From Spirodela intermedia (taxonomy: Eukaryota > Streptophyta > Magnoliopsida > Alismatales > Araceae), in assembly GCA_902729315.2 (NCBI GenBank), contig LR746272.1:1116001-1180000 (forward strand): a stretch of DNA of 64,000 bases, given 5' to 3'. Below, one piece after another: positions 49,259 to 61,081 of the stretch. The notes beneath the pieces were generated by a model that saw only the letters and a program-made list of their open reading frames with translations, was not told the DNA's origin and did not search any database. Each line of letters begins with the position of its first letter. Within the stretch, counting starts at the first letter, position 1. Made by a program: the position numbers and the translations under genes.

Positions 49259-52234
49259 ATGATACCGTCCCTCCCAAGGAGAGCCACCAGCCCTTCGAAC
49301 GCCGCCGCCCCCTTCCGCTGCCTCTTACTCCTCCGCCGCCGCCGGCTCTCCACAGCCTCGTCGGAGGACTCGCCATGGTATCCCGTCCTCCGCCGAGCGG
49401 CCTTCGCCGGCGACCTGCGCCGCCTCCGGGAAGCCCACGCGAGGATCGTCATCTCCGGGAGCTCTCGGGACCGCTTCATCGCCAACAATCTCATCGCCGG
49501 CTACGCCAAGTGCGGCTGCGTCGCCGGCGCGCGGCGGACCTTCGAGGCGACGGCGCCGGCTCACCGGGACGTCGTCACCTACAACTCCCTCCTCTCCGCC
49601 TACGCCCTCCACGGCCGGGCTGAAGATGGGTTTCTCCTCTTCCGCCGTATGCTCCTTTCCTCTCCGGCCGAGGTCGTTCCCACAGCCCTCTCCTTTACTC
49701 CCCTCCTCAAACTGTGCTCCTCCCCCGAGTTCCTCCCCTCATCTCAGATCCTCCACTGCTGCGCCATCAAGCACGGCCTGCAGTGCGACCCTCTGGTCTC
49801 CAGCGCACTCATCGGCGTCTACTGCAAGTTCGGACGTGCAGAGGACGCAAGCCGCCTGTTCGACGTAATGGACGAGAGAGACGGCGTGCTCTACAACATC
49901 ATGATTAGGGCGTATTCTCAGAAGGGCTTGGCGGAGGACGCGTTCCTCACGTTCGCAGAGCTTCAGCGGAGCGGGCTTCTCCCCAACGAGAGCAGCTTCC
50001 ACCATCTCCTCGGCGGAAGGCTGTCGGACAGAGATTCAGACCAGGTTAGGGCTCTTGGGATTAAGCTCAATATACTCGGTGGCCCCGCGGATGCGATCTC
50101 CTCCAACAGGGTAATCTCCGAGCACCTCAGAGCCGGGGAGAACGACGCTGTCGTGGATCATTTCATGGAGATGAGGAGGTCCGGTGCGGGCTGTGATCAT
50201 GTGACCTTCGTCGTTCTTCTCAGTGCTCTGGCATGCTCGGAGAGCTTCGACCTGGGGGAGCAAGCCCACGGACTGATTCTGAAGATGGGATTCCTCGCCG
50301 GCGTCTCCGTCTCCAACAGCCTGATCCACATGTACGGGAAGATGGGCTCCGCTCGTAGCGCGCTGGCATTGTTTGACGAAATGCCCCAGAGGGACCTAAT
50401 CTCGTGGAACTCTCTCATCTCTTGCTTCGTCCAGCACTCTCTGGTTCGAGACTCCCTCTGCAAGTTTCTTGAGATGCAGAGAACTGGGTTGACTCCGGAT
50501 CAGTTCACGCTGTCCAGCGTCCTCCGTGCCACCTCCACGGTCTCCACCAGCCCCCCGTTCCATCCCCAGGTCCATGCCGCCGCCATGAAAGCTGGTCTGG
50601 ACGGGGACATCTTCGTCCTCACTGCGCTAATCCACGCCTACACCAATCAGGGGAGCATGCCCGAGGCTCATCTTCTCCACAGCCGCCTCTCCTCCTTCGA
50701 CTTGGCCTCCTTCAACGCTCTGATGCGCGGCTACGTCGCCAACAACGAGAGCTCCAGGGCGCTGCAACTCTTCGCCGCAGCTCTCGCGGCCGGCGAGAGC
50801 TCCGATCCGTTCACCCTCGCCACCGCCCTGAAAGCTTGCAGCAACTCGGGGGCCTTCTCGAAGGGGAGACAACTCCATGCCCACGCCGTGAAGCTCGCCC
50901 TCGACGGCGACATCTGCGTCGGCTCCGCGATGGTGGACGCTTACCTGAAGAGCGGAGATCTCTCCGGCGCGTTCTCCGTCTTCTCCGGCATCTCCGAGCC
51001 CGACAACGTCGCCTGGACGGCAATGATCGCCGGCTGCGTGGAGAACGGCGACGAAGACCGCGCCCTCCGTCTGTACAGCCGCATGAGGAGGAGCTCCAAC
51101 GTCCTCCCCGACGAGTTCACCATGGCGTCTCTGATCAAGGCCTGCTCCTGCTTGACGGCGCTGGAGAAGGGCCGGCAGATTCACGCTATTATCATCAAGA
51201 TGGATCACGGGTTCGACCCGTTTGTGGTGACCTCGACGATCGACATGTACGCCAAGTGCGGGAACGTGGAGGAGGCCTACCAGCTCTTCCAGAGGACGGA
51301 TCCCCAGGCGGCGGCGGCTTGGAACGCCATTATTCTGGGCTTCGCTCAGCACGGGAATGGAGCAGAAGCTCTGGAGCTCTTCCGGAGTATGCGGCGGCGG
51401 GGTCTGCCCCCCGACAAGATCACCTTTGTGGGCGTGCTGTCCGCTTGCAGCCATGCCGGTCTGGTGGCGGAAGCTCGCGAGTTCATGGCCTCCATGCGCA
51501 GGGATTTCAACATCCAGCCGGAGATTGAGCATTATTCCTGCATGGTGGACGCCCTAGGAAGGGCGGGGCTGCTCGAGGAGGCGGTGGCGGTGATGAAGGA
51601 GATGCCCTTCCCGGCGTCGGCTGCCATGTGCCGGGCCCTGCTCGGGGCCTGCCGGAGCAGAGGCGCCGGCGAGATCGGCAGATGGGCGGCGAACAAGCTC
51701 CTCCATTTGGACCCGCTGGATTCGTCCGCCTACGTGTTGCTGGCGAACATCTACGCCGCCGCCGGCCGGTGGGATGCGGCGGCGGAAGCGAGGAAGAGGA
51801 TGAGGAGCAGGAAGGTGAGGAAGGACCCAGGGTACAGCTGGTTGGAGGTGAGGAACAGGATGCACTTGTTCCTGGTCGACGACAGGTCTCATCCCGACGG
51901 CGCCGCTATCGCCGCCGAGGTTGAGGCCCTGATGAAGAGGATCAAGGAGGAAGGGTACTCGCCGGAGGTGGAGTCCGTTCTCCTGGACGTGGAGAGGGAG
52001 GAGAAGGAGCGGTCGCTGTACTTCCACAGCGAGAGGCTGGCCATCGCATACGGCCTCATGTCCGTGCCTTCCCCGCAGAGGATCAGAGTCATCAAGAACC
52101 TCCGCGTCTGCAACGACTGCCACAACGCCGTCAAGCTCATCTCCAAGGTCACCGGGCGGGAGATCCTCCTCCGGGACGCCAACCGGTTCCACCGCTTCCT
52201 CGGCGGCCGCTGCTCCTGCGGCGACTACTGGTGA
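49259..52234 (+). CDS. DYW-type pentatricopeptide repeat protein
   Basis: A single intronless reading frame of 991 residues. Tandem PLS-type PPR units fill most of it (for example SNSLIHMYGKMGSARSALAL, TSTIDMYAKCGNVEEAYQLF, WNAIILGFAQHGNGAEALEL). E and E+ motifs follow, then a complete DYW domain ending CSCGDYW. The DYW cytidine-deaminase-like zinc site is present: HSE at about 923-925 and CNDCH at about 951-955. Such proteins are imported into mitochondria or plastids and edit specific C residues of organelle transcripts; the site recognised cannot be read by eye. The N-terminus is Ser/Arg/Ala-rich, fitting an organelle targeting peptide. Very GC-rich at third codon positions, unlike the AT-rich transposon remnant that ends about 160 bp upstream. 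Confidence 0.96.
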   Translation: MIPSLPRRATSPSNAAAPFRCLLLLRRRRLSTASSEDSPWYPVLRRAAFAGDLRRLREAHARIVISGSSRDRFIANNLIAGYAKCGCVAGARRTFEATAPAHRDVVTYNSLLSAYALHGRAEDGFLLFRRMLLSSPAEVVPTALSFTPLLKLCSSPEFLPSSQILHCCAIKHGLQCDPLVSSALIGVYCKFGRAEDASRLFDVMDERDGVLYNIMIRAYSQKGLAEDAFLTFAELQRSGLLPNESSFHHLLGGRLSDRDSDQVRALGIKLNILGGPADAISSNRVISEHLRAGENDAVVDHFMEMRRSGAGCDHVTFVVLLSALACSESFDLGEQAHGLILKMGFLAGVSVSNSLIHMYGKMGSARSALALFDEMPQRDLISWNSLISCFVQHSLVRDSLCKFLEMQRTGLTPDQFTLSSVLRATSTVSTSPPFHPQVHAAAMKAGLDGDIFVLTALIHAYTNQGSMPEAHLLHSRLSSFDLASFNALMRGYVANNESSRALQLFAAALAAGESSDPFTLATALKACSNSGAFSKGRQLHAHAVKLALDGDICVGSAMVDAYLKSGDLSGAFSVFSGISEPDNVAWTAMIAGCVENGDEDRALRLYSRMRRSSNVLPDEFTMASLIKACSCLTALEKGRQIHAIIIKMDHGFDPFVVTSTIDMYAKCGNVEEAYQLFQRTDPQAAAAWNAIILGFAQHGNGAEALELFRSMRRRGLPPDKITFVGVLSACSHAGLVAEAREFMASMRRDFNIQPEIEHYSCMVDALGRAGLLEEAVAVMKEMPFPASAAMCRALLGACRSRGAGEIGRWAANKLLHLDPLDSSAYVLLANIYAAAGRWDAAAEARKRMRSRKVRKDPGYSWLEVRNRMHLFLVDDRSHPDGAAIAAEVEALMKRIKEEGYSPEVESVLLDVEREEKERSLYFHSERLAIAYGLMSVPSPQRIRVIKNLRVCNDCHNAVKLISKVTGREILLRDANRFHRFLGGRCSCGDYW

Positions 52235-53999
52235 TCTTAAGAATGCTAATTAATCACAAAGATGCACCCTTTTTGTGCTTGAGCTTAATCATCACAAAGA
52301 TGCACGATGCTCTGGTCAACGTATTCTTTGATTGGCTCGCCTTAATATTTCATGGTTCCAACAAGGTTGACCTGTTCTATCCACGTCTCTAGTTAGAGAG
52401 AGACAGAGAGAGAGACGAACAGAGGGACCTCCTCCCTCTCTCTCTTTCTCTCTCTCTGGGTGGGGGCCACGGTTGGGGCCTCTTGAATTCCCTATCCGCG
52501 TTTCCGTGTCAGTATACTCCTTCAAGGTGGGCCTGCTCCATGAATTCGAGCCCTATAAGAACCCCGACTGGTCCTGCAGTGTTGGACTCAACACAGCCGA
52601 CGTAGGTTCTGCCTCCCTCCGCCGCCGTCGCCGCCGCCAGCACTGCTCCGTCGCCTCGCCGTCGCCATCGCCGCTGCGTCGCATCGCCGTCGCCACCGCC
52701 GCCCCGCCGCCGACTGTAACATGTCAGTTCTGCCACCAATGGAGGATCTCCGGGCGTTTCAGCGGGGAGTTGACCTCCGGTACATGCCGCGGCGTGGATG
52801 CATCCTCTTGGGAATCATCAGCGGGATGTGTTCCCTTCTCCCCCTCGGGCAGCGCACGGAGGAACTTACTCGTACGCTTCCAGGTCCGCCGCCGTCGCCG
52901 CCGATCGTCGAGGCGAGCTCGAGACCCGGCCGAAGGCAACGGCGTAGAACCGCCAAATCCTCTCTCCCGTTGACCGCCGCTCGCCCTGAACAGCAAAGAA
53001 TCGCCAGTGTCTCGGATCTTGATCGGGGGAATGATGATGAAACCCTTTCGAAAAGATTGATTAATATCTAATCATTCGTCCGTCGTCAAGTCTCTCAGAG
53101 AATAAATTAATATTGTCACATCCAGTCTCTGAGAGAGAGAGAGAGAGACAGGCTGTTGACTTCTCAGCCAAACTACCAGTACCTCAGTCCATCAGTGGCT
53201 GGCCACGTCACCGTTGACCACGTCTCTGACCCCGTGTGAACATTGGTCCTCCCAGAGGAGAGCGAGCCAAAGGGGGAATGTACAGGAGGCTTCCCTCGTG
53301 TGGTTCTTGTCCTCCGCCGCCGCTCCCTTCACCGTTAGGACTCGGCGTTTCTGCTCGCCGGATCAGAGGTCCCAGCACCGCCTATACGCTTACCGTCTTC
53401 CGATAATAATAATAACAATATATATATATTTCGTCGCAATCACTATACAATATTTATTTCCTTTTCTGCGTCAGAATAAAAGCGTATTATAAACCGCAAG
53501 GGAATTACGTTGACACTAACTGGGTCGTCGCCACGTGGAAAAAAAGGATTTAGTAACGTACGCCCCTGTATTTATGCATGCAGTCGAACGGAAAATGATC
53601 TTTTTGACCGATCCATTAGGCAACGACGTCGGGATGTTCGTTTCGTGGACTGATATCGGGACACGTGTCATCCTCTGCGACGACTCCGCTCGGCAGCTCC
53701 GGCGAGATCCACGGCGGGAATCTCCTGGTAGCGGCACCTTTTGAGCGTTTTACGCGTCGTGTGTGGTGATCGATAAGATGTGGCCCAGCGTGGAGGAGCC
53801 CGCAGAGGAAAGAGAAGTGGGGGGTGTTGTGCGTATCCACCTTCTTCCTCCTGCCCCGGTGGACCCACCTTCGAGCTCCCTCCCACCGTAGATCTCTTTT
53901 CTCCTCTCCTCCCCTTCCTCTCCCTCAATCTCTGTCTGTGGTTCAGTTGTATCCAGTTTGATTTTGTCGTCGTTTGGTCCTGCTTCCGCCGGAGTGTCC
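52235..53999. other. Spacer between PPR and HAK genes
   Basis: Contains short GA/CT runs (52396-52457, 53130-53147) and a GC-rich stretch (52600-52990) with overlapping open frames on the same strand (52473-52973 and 52721-53071), rich in Arg/Ser/Pro and without a recognised domain. It may include a leader or an unrecognised small gene. The last 150 bp forms the pyrimidine-rich HAK leader. Confidence 0.5.
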
Positions 54000-56900
54000 A
54001 TGGATATGGAGCGGGGAGGCTCCGCCGGCGAGCACGAGGCGGAGCATGGTGGCGAGAAGGAGGAGGAGGTATGGCGGAGCCGAAATATATATATTTCTTC
54101 TCCTCCCATGGTGACTATCGTCCTCGAACTTTGTAACTGTCCCCTCCGGGTTTGGCTTCTTGTGGTGGCAATTCTTTCCATTTCTTTTCTCTCTCACTTG
54201 TCAATCGAGAGGCGGAGATGAATCTCTTGACAGTTTGACGATGACTCCCGCCTTACTGGCCAATTTTTCAACCCATTGTCGAGACATTTTGCGTCTCCTT
54301 CGTCTCTCTGAGGCCACTCTTTCAGTAGGCCTCCGGATTCTGGTTCTGAAAATCTTCATCACATAATCTTGTCCAGGGCCGGTGGCACGGTGTCTTCAAC
54401 GATTGTGTGCTCGCTTACAAGACCCTTGGGATCGTCTTTGGTGGGCTTGTGACCTCTCCGCTCTACGTCTATCCATCCATGAACTTGAATTCCCCAACGA
54501 AGGATGATTATCTGGCGATTTACAGCATAATGTTTTGGACTCTCACCTTGATCGGGGTCATCAAGTATGTCTGCATCGCACTCAGTGCAGACGATCATGG
54601 TGAAGGTAAATAGGGGCGTTTATTTCTCTGCATGTAGAATGCGTTACTGTCTCTGGTTTTTTCTTTTTTCCTTTTAGTTTTTGGGACAATTTTAGCTTGA
54701 AATAGGGATGCTCGGATCAAATGCAATGTTCCTTTGGAACTTAGTTTTTTTTCTTGTTGGTTTTATGAGTCTGTTTTTTAGTTCTTGGCTCTCTTCCATT
54801 GAAACTACTACTAACTGCTTTACCAACTCATCCAGGATTTTAAATATAAATACGAAATACTTGGTTTTTGATCCTGTCAAGATTACTGGAACAGGCTTCT
54901 GCATGTTTGAGCACGGGTTTTTGGGTATCTTGCCAGCCATTCCCATGTGAAATTCAGGCACTGAAGCTTTTTTGTGGTCATTGCCTGATACTTTTGACCA
55001 TTGTCTGATTATTCTTGCCTTCATCGCTTCTCTGAACTAGAATTGTAGATTTTTGTCACATCCTTGGTCTGTGGGCCATTATATCCCTGAGAAATAGAAA
55101 CCACAGCCTTGGTGATCAGCTTCCTCTTAAGGAAAAAATGCATCAATTGTTGGTATGTCGCTGTTCGAAGCATCTAAGGGTTTTGGTAGGACGGCTTTGA
55201 TTTTGATAGTGGGAATTCGAATTGATGCCATTTTTAAGTATATTACAAAGCCCGTAATAAAATGTCCCCAAGAACTTTTTATGTTATAATCCTGGAATTC
55301 TCGAGAAATAGAAAGAATAATTAAACTTTGTAAAATATTTTCAAACAGCTTATTTAGAAGGTTTTCTGGCCCTCTGCGCTGCGGCACATATGGGAACGAC
55401 CTGAATTTTTTTTCCCTCAAGAATATACTCTGTCAATTTTAATCAGATCCTTCACGAGGCACTCAACCACTGTGAGCCTACATGAGCCAATAAACCAGGT
55501 TTCATCGCCTCAAACAAGAACAGATAGTTTGTTTCTATTAGCCATGGTACTAGAACGGCCAGTTTCTTTCAATATTCTGCAGTACGAGGATTGGCCAATT
55601 TCTTTTTATTTTATCCCTTTAGTGTAAAAAACCGACCAGCCAGGTGCTTTCTCTTGGTCAAAAATGGCAGACCCATTCCAGACCAACAAGATGATCTGAT
55701 TAGACAGAAATTCAGCACTTAGTGTCAAATGAGACCATCTTTTCCTTGACCTAAATGGAGAGTTGATGCCGAGAATCATGACTGTCAAGCTTGTATCTCT
55801 CTTTATATACCAGATGATATGCATCCAGGAGCCGAAATATGAGGATAAGGTCCTGTAACAGTAAAACGTTGATGCAAATATGAGGAGGCAGATCTTTGGA
55901 TGCAGTTTACTTAAAATATAATGTATGATCGACGCATAGACAACTGAGAAATGAATAAATCAGGCACTCTGTCCTATAGCAATGACTGTGGAGGAAGAGT
56001 ATTTATAGCAATGTTGTTAGCCTGTTTCCTCTTTCTTTTCTGATGAGTCCAGTTCCTCGATTTCATCGAGAGCTTATCATCTGTCTCGCTCAGTAAGATT
56101 GGGGAAAAACAACCAGCTGGAGTATTGATGACACTTAATAAAATAATTAATTAGTATCCTTTCTAAGCACAACAACCTAAAGTTTTGAGGATTCAGATCA
56201 TGAAGCAATTGTGGATGAAACATGAACGCCGTGTGATTACTGAAGAATGGTTTTTAAAGTGGTACCACCCTGAAATGAAAGGACCCGAAATTCGAAAATC
56301 ATACTAACTCTGACTTTTGATTCCTCTCCTTAATTGCCAGATTATCCCAGAAGATGTGTCCACTTACATGTTGTTCTGTTCTCCATGCTCTTTCAGGAAG
56401 ATCTTCAGTTTCTGAGCAACCATCTAAATAATTCAAACATTAAAGTGAGCTTTTAATTTTTTTTTTCTCCTCGAGCCCATTTGTTCTTTCACATTATGGT
56501 CTCTCTCTCAGGAACTCAAATCTGCTTCATGAGATTGATCATATTTCTCCACTCATTTCTTTTGGATCCATTTTTGGTGATGCTCGAAGCTGCATTTCCC
56601 CATTTCCACATGAAATGATGAATCCCATGTGATCAGTGGTGACGCAGCCCACTTCGTTTTCTTTCTATGAGAAGCATCTTCGTTAGCAGCAACAGTGTGT
56701 GTTTGACACAAGATGGGCGGCATGTCGTCTTGCAGGAGGAACTTTCGCCTTGTATTCACTTCTGTGTCGGCATGCCGACGTTGGGATCCTTCCCTCAAGA
56801 GAAGGCGACGTGATGAGAAGCGTCTCGAGCAGCTCGAGCATCGAAAAACCCAGCAAAGTCGGCAAGTTCTTTGAGCAAAGCTTGATTGCTCGCCGACTAC

Positions 56901-59014
56901 TGCTATTCGTGGCAATATCAGGCGTTTGCATGCTGATCGGCGATGGGATACTCACGCCTGCTATTTCGGGTTCGTATCGCTCAAACCATTGTTTCTGCCC
57001 ATGATAATATCATCCTCCGCTAGATTCTCACGTGTCCCATGAATGGTTCAGTTCTATCGGCGATGGATGGCTTGAGGGGTCCCCTTCCTTCCGTCAGTAA
57101 GTGTAAGCGTTCTTGTCAAGTAGGCTGATTTCCTCTCAGAAGCCCAACACCTTGCAGCATTCTCATCGGAAGTTCTCCGTTTCGCAGCCATTGTGGAGGC
57201 GCTTTCTGCAGTCATCCTGGTGCTCCTGTTCATGCTACAGAAGCACGGGACTTCCCGTGTCAGCTTCCTCTTCTCACCGATCATGGCGGCCTGGACCTTC
57301 ACCACTCCCCTCATCGGCGTCTATTCTATCGTGCACTACGAGCCGACCGTGTTCAGAGCCCTGTCGCCGCATTACATCGTCCTTTTCTTCCGCGCAAACG
57401 GCAAGGCCGGCTGGCAGCTGCTCAGCGGCGCAGTTCTCTGCATCACAGGTCCTTTTTTTTCTTTTTTATTTGAGAAAAACATAGATATGAAGTAGACCCA
57501 CTAAATCTTCTGATTAAATATGATATTTCAAAGTCATTTCACGATTAATTCATCATGAAAAAATGATTAGAAGTAATATTCCCAGCCATTTCTTCTCTTC
57601 TTTCAGGCGCGGAGGCCATGTTCGCGGATCTCGGCCACTTCAACAAGAGATCGATCCAGGTTGATCATGGAACCCAACCCCTCGCTGCCGATCAATCAGA
57701 TCCTTCATTCGTCTGAAAGTTTCTGTTTTTCTCCCTGCAGATGGCCTTCCTCTTCGCCATATACCCCTCTCTGGTGCTCACCTACGCCGGGCAGACTGCG
57801 TATCTGATCAACAATCCGGGGAATCACGGCGACGGATTCTACAAGTTCGTGCCGAGGGCCGTCTACTGGCCCATGTTCGTGGTGGCGACGCTCGCGGCCG
57901 TCGTCGCCAGCCAGTCGCTGATATCCGCCACCTTCTCCGTCATCAAGCAGTCCGTCTCCCTGGACTACTTCCCCCGGGTGAAGGTGGTGCACACCTCCCC
58001 GAACAAGGAGGGCGAGGTCTACTCCCCCGAGGTCAACTACATCCTCATGGTCCTCTGCGTCGCCATCATCCTCACCTTCGGTGATGGCCAGGACATCGGG
58101 AACGCCTTCGGTAAACCCTAAAAAGAAAAGAAAAGCCATCTTCTTCCTCCTACCTTCTCTTCTCTGGTTTTCTCCATTCATCGGGCCGTCCTCCTGCAGG
58201 GGTTGTGGTGATAATGGTGATGGTGATCACGACGATACTGCTGACCCTGGTGATGCTCATCGTGTGGAGGACCCCTCTCCCCCTGGTGGTTCTCTTCTTC
58301 GCCATCTTCTCCTCCCTGGAGGCGGCCTACGTGAGCGCCGTCTTCACCAAGATCCCCGAGGGCGGGTGGCTCCCCTTCTCCATCTCCGTCATCCTCGCCT
58401 TCATCATGTTCGGCTGGTACACCGGCCGCCAGAGGAAGATGCAGTACGAGATGAGGAACAAGATCACCGCCGCCGACCTGGCGGCGCTGCTCTCGTCGGA
58501 GCCCCACATCCAGCGCGTCCCCGGCATCTGCTTCTTCTACAGCAACATCCAGGACGGCCTCACCCCTGTTCTCGGGCACTACATCAAGAACACCCGCTCC
58601 CTCCACCAGGTCACCATCTTCACCACCCTACGCTACTCCCTGGCGGCGAAGGTCCCGCAGAGCGAGAGGGTCGCCATACGGCCGCTGGGCCCGCCGGGGA
58701 CTTACAGCTGCATCATCCAGTTCGGCTACGCCGATCCGGGCCTGGAGGGCGGCGAGCTGGTGGCGCGGGTCGTTGACAAGCTCCTGCGGGACCTGCCCAA
58801 GGCGGCGGCGCCGCCGGTGGAGGCGGCGATGCAGGCCGGCGTCGTGCACGTCCGCGGGAAGACGAGGTTCTACGTCGGCAAGGGCACCAGCCTCTACGAC
58901 CGGATCATGTTAGGGTTCTACGAGTTCCTCCACAGCAACTGCAGGTCTGCTCTGCCGGCGAGGGGGGTTCCCCTTCAGCAGAGGATGGAGGTCGGCATGC
59001 TCTACGAGGCTTGA
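54000..59014 (+). CDS. HAK: KT/HAK/KUP-family potassium transporter
   Basis: Eight exons: 54000-54068, 54377-54605, 56736-56969, 57052-57096, 57188-57448, 57607-57659, 57741-58110 and 58200-59014, giving 691 residues. An alternative exon 5 start at 57140 keeps the frame and adds 16 residues. It is a polytopic plasma- or endomembrane K+ (H+-coupled) transporter. Family landmarks are LGIVFGGLVTSPLYVY in TM1, DDHGEGGTFALYSLLCRHA, GDGILTPAIS, the FSPIMAAW and SLISATFSVIKQS segments, and the C-terminal domain with VHVRGKTRFYVGKG and FYEFLH. The canonical GDLGTSPLYV is GGLVTSPLYV here, as I recall for one cereal HAK subclade. Somewhat shorter than the usual 740-790 residues. Intron 2 is 2.1 kb. The ATG at 54000 starts a short acidic N-terminus. 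Confidence 0.93.
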
Positions 59015-59257
59015 GAAGTCATGAATGATCCGCCCACCAGCTACAACTCGTCTGTCTGCACAGATTGCATCTTCTCCGACGAAAAAATATGATTATATAC
59101 GGTAGCAAGCTGTAATAGTGGTTCATACAAAAATTATCATCTCAAGATTATGACAACAGCTCACATCAGATTTGTTCACCCTTTAGATTTGATATTATCG
59201 ACGCAGTTTTTGACCGTGTGGATCGATTCTGCAACAGAAGTCAACTCGTAAAAACTG

Positions 59258-59459
59258 TATTGTGTCCGCGCTGACCCAGCGTGTCGTAGACTGTCCGAGA
59301 TCGACTGGTCCGGGGATCGAGTTGACCCGCTGTTGGGAAGGCAAGTCAGCGGCCCGTCAAGGAGATTAGGACTTGTTTATTAGTTAATCTGCGTGTTTTG
59401 TCGATCCGTTTAAAGCTATTTAATAACGTGGAGTCCCAGCAAAGAGTGGATCTTTTTCG

Positions 59460-59499
<40 letters not shown>

Positions 59500-59717
59500 A
59501 GAATCTCTATATTGTGTCCGCACTGACCAAGCGTGAAGATGACTGTCCGAGATCACTGGTCCGGAGATCGAGTTGACTGGAAAGGCAAGTCAGCGGCCAG
59601 TCAACGTCGCGAGGAGATTACGACTTGTTCATTACTTAATCTGCGTGTTTTGTCGATCCGATTAAAGCTTTTGAATCACGTGGAGTCCCAGCAAAGAGTG
59701 GATCTTTTTTCACCCCT
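59258..59717. repeat. 252-bp period tandem duplication with CT tracts
   Basis: Copy 1 is 59258-59464 and copy 2 is 59510-59717. They share TATTGTGTCCGC(G/A)CTGACC, ATCGAGTTGAC, AATCTGCGTGTTTTGTCGAT and GTGGAGTCCCAGCAAAGAGT. Each copy is followed by a (CT)n tract. Copy 1 carries a short extra segment after GTTGACC. Confidence 0.93.
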
Positions 59718-60996
59718 CCACCTCTCTCTCTCTCTCTAAATCCTTTTTTTTTGGGAGAAGATGATGAGAGAGAAAAGAGAAAAGGAGAGAGGGCATGATG
59801 GAAGAGTCGGCTTCGATCAATCCTTCTGAGTAATTTAAATCATCGTGTCGGCGGCCCCTCGCTTTCTCACTCTTCTTCCTCACGCATCCTCCCCTTCCGC
59901 CACGCCCGGCGCCCCTCTGTGAGTGTCTCTCCGACACGTCCGACCGCCGCAGGGACATCGTCCTCCTTTCGCTTTGTCCCTCCTCCCATCTTCCTGCTCC
60001 GCTCTTTCCCCCCTCCTCCGTCCGCCGCCGCCGCCGCCGCTTCCGCCGCTTCCGCCGCTTCCACCGCTTTGGACACACTCCGGCGGCCCACCTCTCCTCT
60101 CCGGCTGCGCCCCCCAAGAATCACGAATCCCGGGATCCCCACTGACTGCCTTTCCCGTTGCTTCCTCTTCAAGACGCTCCTCATCGCTCTCTCTCTCTCT
60201 CCTCTCCCTTCTTTCCCTGTCTTCTTTATCTCTCTAGGTCTTTGTTTCAAATTCTCAGATGGAGAGACTGACAATCCGCCGGTGGCACAGGGAGTCAATG
60301 GGCCACCGCTTTATGAGAGGCGGTCCACCGAGCTGGATGGGGTGCCCAGCGGAGGTCCACTATCTTTCTCGACGAGGGCAGTGAGGAGTAAATCGGTTCG
60401 TCCGCTTGCGATCGGACGGTGCGGACACCCCAATTTCGGAATGACGTCATCATATCACCCCCGGGGAACTGCGGTCCCCACAGGGAGGCCTATTGATTTT
60501 CTAGCTCTTATGGATGGGCCGGGCCGGGCTTTTCCCTTTGCTGAACCCGGTGATCTTTAACGAAGGCGGGCCCCAGTTCAGCCTTACAAGTAAACCCGAA
60601 AAATGGGCTCCGGGTCGGGCCCTGTAAAAGTTGGGCCACTGCATTTCATGAGAGAGAGACACACGGAATAAGAGAGCAAAGAGAGACAGACTGACCACGA
60701 TGTACGTGGTAAGAGTAAAATCGGCCCCATACATTCGGGCCAGGCCCTATTTTCTTCGCGGGCTTCAAAGATGGATCCGCATAAATCGGGCTGGGCTCCG
60801 AAGATACGAGCCCATTCACATGCACGACGAGCAGAGAATTAGGGTTGGCAGGCGGAAAGAGAAAGGAGAGTTGCAGGAGGAGGAAGAAGAAGAGCCCACT
60901 CCGCCCCGAATCACGAGAAAGAAACGAAGCCCCGCCCACCCCCCAGCTTTTCCTTTATTTGTTCCCTGCCCTACTCTCCGTCCTGGTTTCTCTCTC

Positions 60997-61002
60997 TATA
61001 AG
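60997..61002 (+). promoter_or_regulatory. TATA box of the XRI1-like gene
   Basis: TATAAG about 80 bp before the ATG at 61082, just after a short CT run. Confidence 0.6.
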
Positions 61003-61081
61003 TCCATCCCTCTTTGACCGAGGAGGAGGTGCCGTAGCTTGGCGAGCGCATCCGGCTGTGCTGTGTTTCTACGGTGGCAAG

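Larger units (their letters stand above)
59015..61081. other. Spacer between HAK and XRI1-like genes
   Basis: Holds a 252-bp-period tandem duplication (59258-59717), CT tracts, and a GC-rich stretch near 59850-60240 with a GCC/CCG triplet run (60020-60070). Overlapping frames on both strands show no domain. The last 120 bp is the XRI1-like promoter. Confidence 0.55.

Noticed and set aside
49255-52192. Several long open frames antisense or out of frame to the PPR gene
   Set aside because: They are shadows of a GC-rich coding frame, without domains; the 991-residue frame explains the region.
52473-53071. Two overlapping plus-strand frames of 116-166 codons between PPR and HAK
   Set aside because: Arg/Ser/Pro-rich, overlapping in different frames, no domain; most likely GC-rich non-coding or leader sequence.
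59867-60560. GC-rich frames on both strands near 60 kb
   Set aside because: A CCG/GCC triplet run makes all frames open; no domain or splice-supported gene was found.
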